Assembly: GCF_963678635.1 (NCBI RefSeq)
Contig: NC_087065.1
Coordinates: 40,861,430 to 40,925,429, forward strand
Source of the DNA: Symsagittifera roscoffensis
Taxonomy: Eukaryota; Xenacoelomorpha; Acoela; Convolutidae
Direction of reading: 5' to 3'
Length of the DNA: 64,000 nt
Shown: piece by piece, positions 34,501 to 43,500 of the stretch
Position numbering within the stretch: the first letter of the stretch is position 1
How the letters are laid out: each line of letters starts with the position of its first letter
The notes under the pieces: model-generated
Database searches by the model: none
The model's input: only the letters and a program-made list of their open reading frames with translations
What the model was told of the DNA's origin: nothing
Position numbers and translations under genes: made by a program

Positions 34501-37500
34501 CATGACGAACAACACTGTCTTTCTCTACTTTGATCTCTACCAACTTCTCGGAATTGACGAAAAAGAAGGAACAGTAAATATCAAGGTGTGGCTCTATACA
34601 TTTTATTATTTACCTCATTTAGCCTGGGATCCCACTATGAATAACATATATATGATTCAACTGCCTCCTAGGAGTGTATGGACTCCTGATTTGGTTCCAT
34701 TTGATGCCACAGAAGTAATTTACGATGGATATTCAGAGCAGGTGATAGTGTACAATGGTTTGATCGTTCCCAGGAGCAGTACAGCCAATGTTAAGATGAC
34801 ATGCAGCATCCAAGTCAAGTACTTTCCCTTCGATTCTCAGGTGAAGAAAAAAAACAGATAAACTGCAACCGATATTCCGGCAGACCAAAATAAACATATA
34901 AGCATAATGATGAAATAATTTATCGTACAATGAAGAGAAATATTCACTCTTCGCAAAATTTGAGTTTAAATATTTAGTCATTTTTTACGAGTTTTTTCTT
35001 AGAATCACGATGAGTCTTATACACCCTACGCCATACTTCTTTACTTCGCACTTCGAACCCATTCAACTTTTCTTCTCACTTATTTCTGACTCGTCGCACC
35101 GGCTGCTGCTAAATAATGGACAAAATTTTGGGTTGTTATTTTAAGTTTCCAAGTTCTATCAACGCCTCAATCAACCATATACACGGACGAAATGGCCATA
35201 TTTTGATTGATTTTCAAATGCATCAACATTTTGCGCTCTATGTTTCAGGAATGCCACTTCATGATCGGGCAGTGGGCAAACACCCACTCTGCATTCAGAT
35301 TGGGAAGAGACCCTATAGTCAATCACCCCACAAAAATTGACCTGTATAACTTCCATCAAAGCGGTCAATGGCACCTAGTTGAACCAGTCAACTATTCAAT
35401 AGGCAACCGAACTTTCCGAAACTTCACTGAATTCTGGAACTACGATTGTTACGAGTATGTTATGATTTTCAACCGAGTGCCCACATTTTACGTCACTGTC
35501 ATTCTGATTCCTGCAATCATGATGGGAGCTATGTCAATCCTGGCGCTGATTCTTCCAGTCGAGTCTGGAGAGAAAATATCACTCGCGGTCACGATCCTTC
35601 TAGCTCAAGTTGTGGAGCTGTTGGTTCTGTCTGACATTCTGCCTCCCAGCACCGAAGAAGACTTTCCGATCGCGGGATCCTTCGTAGTCTTCTTAATAAT
35701 TCTAGCTTCGATTTCGCTCCTTGTTACGGTTATATCGTCGACTATTTATTATACACCTCCGTGCAAAAGAGTTCCAAGATGTATCATTATGGTTATTAGT
35801 AGCAGAGTAATGGATATATTTTTCATTGCCAAACTGAAGTTGCCAAAAAAGGTAACAAAAAAGATCGATAAGGTGGCACCACAGTCCAACGACAACGAGA
35901 AAACCAAGCGAGAAGCATTTGTCAAAGAACACAAAGAGCCTGAACCATATCCAGATGATCAAGAAATCAACTCGGTCGGATGGAAAATGTTCGCAGCCCT
36001 GATCGATCGAATATTTCTCATTTGTTATACGACTGCTTTAATATCAGGAGCTATATACTTTTACAACAGAGCACAGTCTGGAGATTGAAGACAATCTCTT
36101 CGACTCTTGAGCAGAAAACAGTGAATTGTAAACTATCTGCTAACCTTGACTCCCAGCAACAACTTGGAATTTTATCAATTCTTCAGGCTAACCAAAGATT
36201 TAGGTAGAAATTAACCAAATAACTAAAATTGGTTTCCCAATACAGCCGAGTTCTTTCATTTTTGCTTTGCGTAACGACATGCGTAATAAAATTCAACTAT
36301 TTCTTTGAAGTCAGCACCAGTTTTGAAATATTGATCTATCACAAAACGCTCCACAAAAAACTATAGCTGGTCTTTTGGACAGCCGAAAAAGAACTACGAG
36401 CAAATCAGGGCCTTCTGGGAAAAAAACAAACAACCCAGAAAAGCTTTGTTTTGTGGTATTTCAAAACAAAAAATTCAATTTCAGACGGCGCCTTGAAGCA
36501 GACTCGTCTATAAATAAGTGCTTCTTATGATTTTTGTACTTGCTTTTTTGAAGAAGAAATGGTCGGCCAGGTGATTAAGCACCATGGGGTTAGAAGAGTC
36601 TATTTGGTATGCTTTCGAGAGGAGCTGTACACCCGTTCTCGTGGATTCCAGTGACTTCTCATTCAGTTCCATGATGGCCATACCAACCAGAGCTCCCACA
36701 CAGGTGGGCTTCACTTCCAGTGCTCGCTCGAAAGACTCCTTCGCTTTCTCCGGTTTGGACAATTTGAGATAGCACAGACCAATGCCAAGACGAACTTCAG
36801 CTATGAATAATCGCAAGGGTAAAAAAGAAACAAACTATTGAATACGATTTGTAGCGGCGGGGGATTTCCGACGAAGCTTAAATTATTCCAAATCTGCCTT
36901 GATATAAAAAAACAATACGCAATGTTTTACCTGGACATTTAGGATGAGATTTCAGCACTTTCTTGTAGCATGCCAAAGCGCCTTTGTAGTCTTTCTTGTT
37001 GAACATGATGCATGCCTTTCCTATTAAAAAATCAACCCTTAACCTCGAAAAGCATAATAAACACATATAAATCGCATTAGAGATAACTGCAAAACGTTTC
37101 AACCTTCCATCTTTAATACAGAATATTAGTTGAATACATTGAAGCCATAATAAAGAACTTTAATAAAAGTTTACCAAGAGATGCTGGGACATTTTGCGGG
37201 TCAGCTCCTAAGACGAAATTGAATTGTGCGTCTGCCTGATCTGTTTTGTCGCCCTCTATCAGACAAAAATTAGCCCTGCCCAGCAAATGGTTCTAAATAA
37301 GAACAAGGATAGCTGGTTGCTGTGCAAGTAGCATAGAATGTACCAACCATACTCATAACAAAAAAAAAAAGTTTTTTTTTTTAAGTTTTCTTCAAATTAG
37401 TATCATTTCTTAGATGAAATCAGGTACTAAAAATAATCTACGGAATGGGTCGAGGGATAAATCATGTTAAAACCCTTTCAGTTTTAATTCGAACGACATT

Positions 37501-40500
37501 TGAGAAGTATCGAAAAAATGTCCGAGTGTAAAGAAAAAAATATTTGAAACTTTGGTGTTTTAGTCTAATTTTGAGCAAGTAACGCGATCGAGGAACGCCC
37601 GTTGTATGGAAATTTACTTCCTTGGACTTTCAGGCTTAAAAACTTAATTTTATTTTTAAAAAAAACTACTTTTTGATGTTTAATTTACCACTTAATTGGC
37701 AAAAAATGCTCTCCAAAAAATTTTAAAATATTGTGCAAAAAATTAGAACTTTCAAAAAATTAGAAAAATTAGAACTACGTTCATTACTCATAATTGCTGA
37801 GCCGAGCCATAATGAAGGGAACTGATTTATCGGAGCTATTTGAGAGCACTTACAAGATCATACATGATGATTTTGTCAGCAACTGTGTATAGGTATGTCG
37901 CCTGCTTGTACAGTCTTTTCTTTTCCTCTTTGTCTTTTTCTTTTCTCGCCTGAAAAAAAAATAGATTAACTTCAAATTAACTAGAATTTTTTGATACACG
38001 AATTTTGGACCTCCAACAACAGACAGCATAGCAAAAATGGGCGATTCGGTGCTCGTCTCAAAACTCTCACATGCTAAATCAAGGGTTGACATAGACCAGA
38101 TAAACTGATCTCGCTGTCTACCCTTTCCAAAGGTTTTCTAAACGCATTGATTTCTAATGTCATTTATTTTCTTGAATAAATCAATTCTTTTTCCTCTTTA
38201 TAGAGGTCCATTTTATAGAGGAAGCATTCGTTTCTATGTTCCATTGGAAGATTTCAGATGGTGATTGCTGAAAATATCCTTATCTTAGAAAACAGTTGAC
38301 AATTTATTGTTTCCAGCAGGGGCGGATCTAGGAGTTTCTCAAAGGCGGGCAAAGGGGGGGGGGGGGGGGGGGTTGGATTTGCAATTTGATTTTCCGAGCT
38401 CTCCCAAATCACTACAAAGACCCAATTTTGACCAAATTTTCTACGCCGCAGGCGAATTTCTAAATAATAATAAAAAACATTTTTAGCCACTGTTTGACAA
38501 AAACCGCGTTTTCGGCGCGTTCTTTCTCCGCAACATTATTATTTACTGACGCCAAAGGCGCATTTTGAAAAACTTTAGGTTCATTCAGCAAAAAATGGAG
38601 GTCTCGAAAGAGTACCAAATGGAGTACTCCTTCCCACAACCCCCACCTTCGCCGCCGTCTCTAAATCCGCTTATGGTTTCCAGCCACTTATTGAGATAGA
38701 ATGTTCGAGCGCCAATTACAAAAAAAAATCATTTTAGTATTTTAAACGATGCTCAAAAGTCGTGAGGCAGAAACTCTGTTGGAGAAACTTGACAATGCAT
38801 GTCACGACTGAAATACTAACTATTTTTCGCATTTGAAACATCAATATAGACCAAGTGGCACTTAAAACGCGTTTAATTATCAAGCCATTGAAAAAAAACA
38901 AACGTTGACGCAGCTTACAAATAGATTCTAATTCAACGCAGAATGGTACGATACGTCAAGACTCACTCCTCCCACATATATGTTCATTACTCGAGTTTTC
39001 CTGTTATTTTCCTTCATGCATCCTGTGTACAGAAAATGAAATGAGCTGCTTGTATAGTCAACATGTAGGCTGTTAGAGTCTTCGTTTAAAATTACGGAAT
39101 AAGTTGCTAGAATATCGACTTTTTACTGGATGCAATAACTCAGCTGTGGATGCTCAAATAGGGAGTCTTTTAATTATGTACCAAATTTATCGTCAACGAC
39201 CTTTTAAAAAACATAGCTAAGAATTGGGAGGATTTTGCACCAAATTCACAACTAAACATTTATATCCCATTTGAGTATGCATGAATCACTTTCGTCATTT
39301 TGATCCAACAGCGTCCGGTTCACATACCATCATCTTTTCCATCTCCAAAACCGACAGAGCTTTAGAGCTTCTAATGTATCTGCTGAGACTTCAGCGACCA
39401 ATTTACTACCAATATTTTATTAATCCAGCACTAAGCCACAGTAAATGTTTCTTTGCACAAGTCATGTGCACTATTGAAATTGATATGGTGTAATAAATTT
39501 GGCGTAACATTGAAAACCGTCCACGTGTAAAGTACTTGACTGTTTCGAAGGTTATCTTACCTTTTGGACGTAGTAAGCGGCCAAGGTGTCGTAGGTGACC
39601 ATCTGGTCCTTGTCCGATCCAGGGTACTCGGTGAAGGCCTCATTTCTCGCAGTCTCCAGAATCTTCACGAAGTCCTCGCTCTTACCCTGTCTATAGTATT
39701 GGATCTACAAGCAAAAACTAATGAACAAGAAAACATAACAGCTTAAAAAACAGACAAAAACAACATGGTTAATTTAAACTAACCAAGTGGTTACCCGTTA
39801 AACGTTTCGGCACTTGTACACTTACATGAAGAGTATAAATGGTTTTAAGTAAAGTTCAAGCCCATGATAATTACCAAGAATAAGCTATCTACAATGAAAA
39901 AAATGTAAAAACTTTTGCGATTACAGCTGAAACTCATACTTTGCATTGCTTTCCCAGCAAAGGGTATTCAATCAATTCTCTCATAAATAAGAGCAGAATC
40001 TTCTCTTTTAAAATGATTTGATTTTAATCAGCTCGCTATTTTTTTTTTCAGCTCCAATTTCATAAGCCATAATCAAACACTGGAGCTGAATATTTTCCAG
40101 CATGATTTCTCTTTACTCACAGCTAGTGTGTTCCATATATGCGCAGCTGCCAATTCTTGCTTCAGAATACTGATCACCTCCTCGCTCTCGGGTAACTGGT
40201 CGAAGCTCAGTTCGATCACCTGGGAGGAACACAGTCAATACTCTTTCCTCTACATTGACATCAACACTTTATTAAAATAAACACATTACAAAAATGGCTG
40301 TAATATTTCTTTAGTAGTATTTTCTCCTTAGACTCTCAAAACGTTATTTGCACAGCTCCCAGTAGTACAAACTAAAGAATCAAATATGCGATGGTATTAA
40401 AAATATTACAGAGGCGAAGCTGCGCTTCGCGAACACTAGTGAGAAAACGACAAAAAACCAGATTTAAAAAAAACTCAATTTGAGAAAACTGGATCAAAAG

Positions 40501-43500
40501 ATAAATTTTTTAATTCCGCTGGGAAATCTGAACATTAGAATCCACTTTCGAAACTAGAAGTCAATCACATTTTACACTTTTGCTGTTCGATAGTGGAGTT
40601 TGCCTTCCTTTTAACAATGGAAAAGAACTGAACTTGAAAAACAAAACCTAGACTCTAACGCGAAAACTTAAAACTGAGCGTTAACTATTTTAAAAACAAA
40701 AATAAAAAAACGAAAATCACCAAGACCTTCATAAGAGCCTTCACTACGTTCATTACTCTGAGATGATTTTCGCGGTGATAATCATTCTTGAGATGAATTT
40801 TCGAAAACGGGGACAAATTTTTGAAAACGGAACACAAAGATCAATCATTGTTGAGAAAGTTAACCTGAAAACAATGTTTTGCAATGGTTTAAAGTAAAAA
40901 TAATCTCTCTAAAATTCAATTAGATGACATTCCTGCCGTATAAAAATGACCAGGATAAAAGAGAAAGGAAACAATCGCATGAAATAATCGTACAAAACTC
41001 ACTCATATTGATAAAACTGATAGCTCTCAATACTGAACAGCAAGAACTCTAAATTATAGCAGCAAAACTTGAAATTTCGTGCAAGGATATACTACAAGGA
41101 GTAAAAAAAGATTAGCCGGTTACTATGCAAGTCAGAAGACTACAATCATAAAAAACACTTGTTCTTTTCAAATTTTTACCGTTTCTTGTGCATGGTGCCA
41201 TGAGACGAAAGCTAAGAAAGTTAGTAAATTAACCATTATCACTTAATCGACGACCGTTGTCTTCGAAATCAAACATATCCAATAGACAATTGCAAAAGAG
41301 TCAATGAACCCAAGTAAAAAGAAAAATTATACTGATTTGTTTTTTTTTTAAATCTCAACTTTTAAATTTCCGTGAAAACAATAGATGACCCCTAAGCTCT
41401 TTGAACTTTTAGACCATTTTGTGATTGACACTTTTTTGATAAAATCGACCTAATTTGAGAAAACTGAATCAATAGCTAAACTTTTATTTCACTGGGAAAT
41501 CTGATAATAAATTGCTTTCGAAATTAGAAGTCAATCACGCTTTCGTGACTTTTATATTTTCGCTGCTCGATTGTGGAATTTGCCTTTATTCTAACAAAGG
41601 AAATGAACTAAGCTTATAAAAAATCAAAATTCAAGCCGTGAAAAGTAAATTTGAGCCTGCACAAATTTTAAGACATTTCATGAAAAAATTAGACAAAAAA
41701 TACCGCCTATATAAGAGTCTGAACTACTTTAATCGATTCTTAATAACAAAGCAAACAAAACAATAGAAAATTAACAGAGAATCGAAGCATAGCTTTGTGC
41801 CACTTGCGATTAGTACCATAGCACGGCAGCTAGCCGAAAGAACATGGGACAAAGCCACATGAGTTTTTTTTTAAATGGAACAATTTTTTTTATATTTGCC
41901 TCGAATGCTGTTTAATTTGAGAAAAGGATGCCGAGAACCGCCAATGTCAAGTAGTTATTGCAACAAAGTTTACCCAGAGGCGAACACAACACAAAGCAGC
42001 TCTGAAAAATGCAATGATGAAAATTAGAAACAAGCCTCAAAGTAGTAACATACGACCTAGTTATTAAGAGTCTCAAACACTAACCACTCAGCCGCGAAAG
42101 CTTAATAGGCGCCAAACACTAGACACAAATAAAGCAGAGAACAGATGCTATGCAATTTCCAATTCTTCAGTGAAATTTCCAAATTAGTGAACAATTTTCA
42201 TGAACACCTTTAATTTGTGAATTAGCGAAAACAAAAAAGTTTAGTATTGAAATTGTACTCTTTCAAACGAATCATAATTAATCATTATCTAAGCATTAAA
42301 ATCTACATGCTCTACATATACGAGCTCTACATATACCATTTGGCCACACATTCAATCAGAAAAGATATGATAACTTCTAGCCCTAGCCCCATGACTCAAG
42401 TTATTTTGTTAAACTAATTGCTAGTCTGAAAGAAGTCTATATTCCGATTTGCTAACGCTTGTAAATCGCGATAAAAAACTGATTTGATTGGCATGCAATA
42501 GCTTAATCAAGTTTCGAAAACTTGTTTTCCTGAAGTAAAACTAAATGTTTCACGTTTTTTTTAAAAGTTTTTTCTATCATTACACCTACTTGCTCAGTTC
42601 AATAGAAATTGCAAAACCTTTTTTTTGACACTGAAAAACCAAAAGTTTGACTCACAACTTAACGGGCTTTAGATAGATATACTATCCCACTCATTTTGAT
42701 AATTGTTTGTACCTAAATTTGTATCGGAAAAAGTCACAAAAACAAACCCAAAAACCAAGTTCCTCCAAATTTTTTTGGTTGAAACAACAGCCCCTTCTCT
42801 AAAAATTCCAAAGACTCAATTGATAATATGTATCACGGCAAAGAAATCAAGCCTGAAAAACTAAAATGGACAGCCAAATACTTTCGAAAAACTTAAATGA
42901 TAATGTTTTCAATAACTTATGCACCAGCTAAGGGTTCTCGTAACATACTAGGATTTTCTTTCTAAACCCTTGCGAGAACACGACCAAAAAGCAGCTCTAT
43001 CAAGTGAAATAAGAAAGAAAGTAGAAATAATCATCGAATTAAGAAAAACTCGGCTACGTGTAGGATTCGAATCTGCGACCTTCTGCAATCAAGAGATTTT
43101 GAGTCTCACGCAAAATCCACTCAGCCACGCAAGCTTAACAACTGAAAAACACTAGTCACGAATAAAGCAGCTACAAAAGCTAATAACTTGCAAATGCCAT
43201 TCAACAAAATGGGCACCAAAGACAAATAGACTCAATTTTGCATGTAATGATTTGGAATATAACAAACTAAAGGCTGCCACATTAAATTTGCAAGTAACGA
43301 GTCGCAAAGCATAAAGTCACAATATGTATGAATTATGTATTTCAAAAAATTGCGAGATATACTGAGTTAGAAAATTTCTGAAATCGAGTTTTCATTATGT
43401 TCAAGTTGTTTGAAACGAATAGTTTTTTTCGGTTCATTTGATGAATTAAAAATGCATCAAATGAGTTAATTTATTACTATTCGAATGTCAAAGCACTTGC

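Noticed and set aside
36534-36541. GT donor just after the GC donor of CTR9 exon 7
   Set aside because: It would leave phase 1 while the next exon needs phase 0, destroying the conserved KKDFDKVQ junction.
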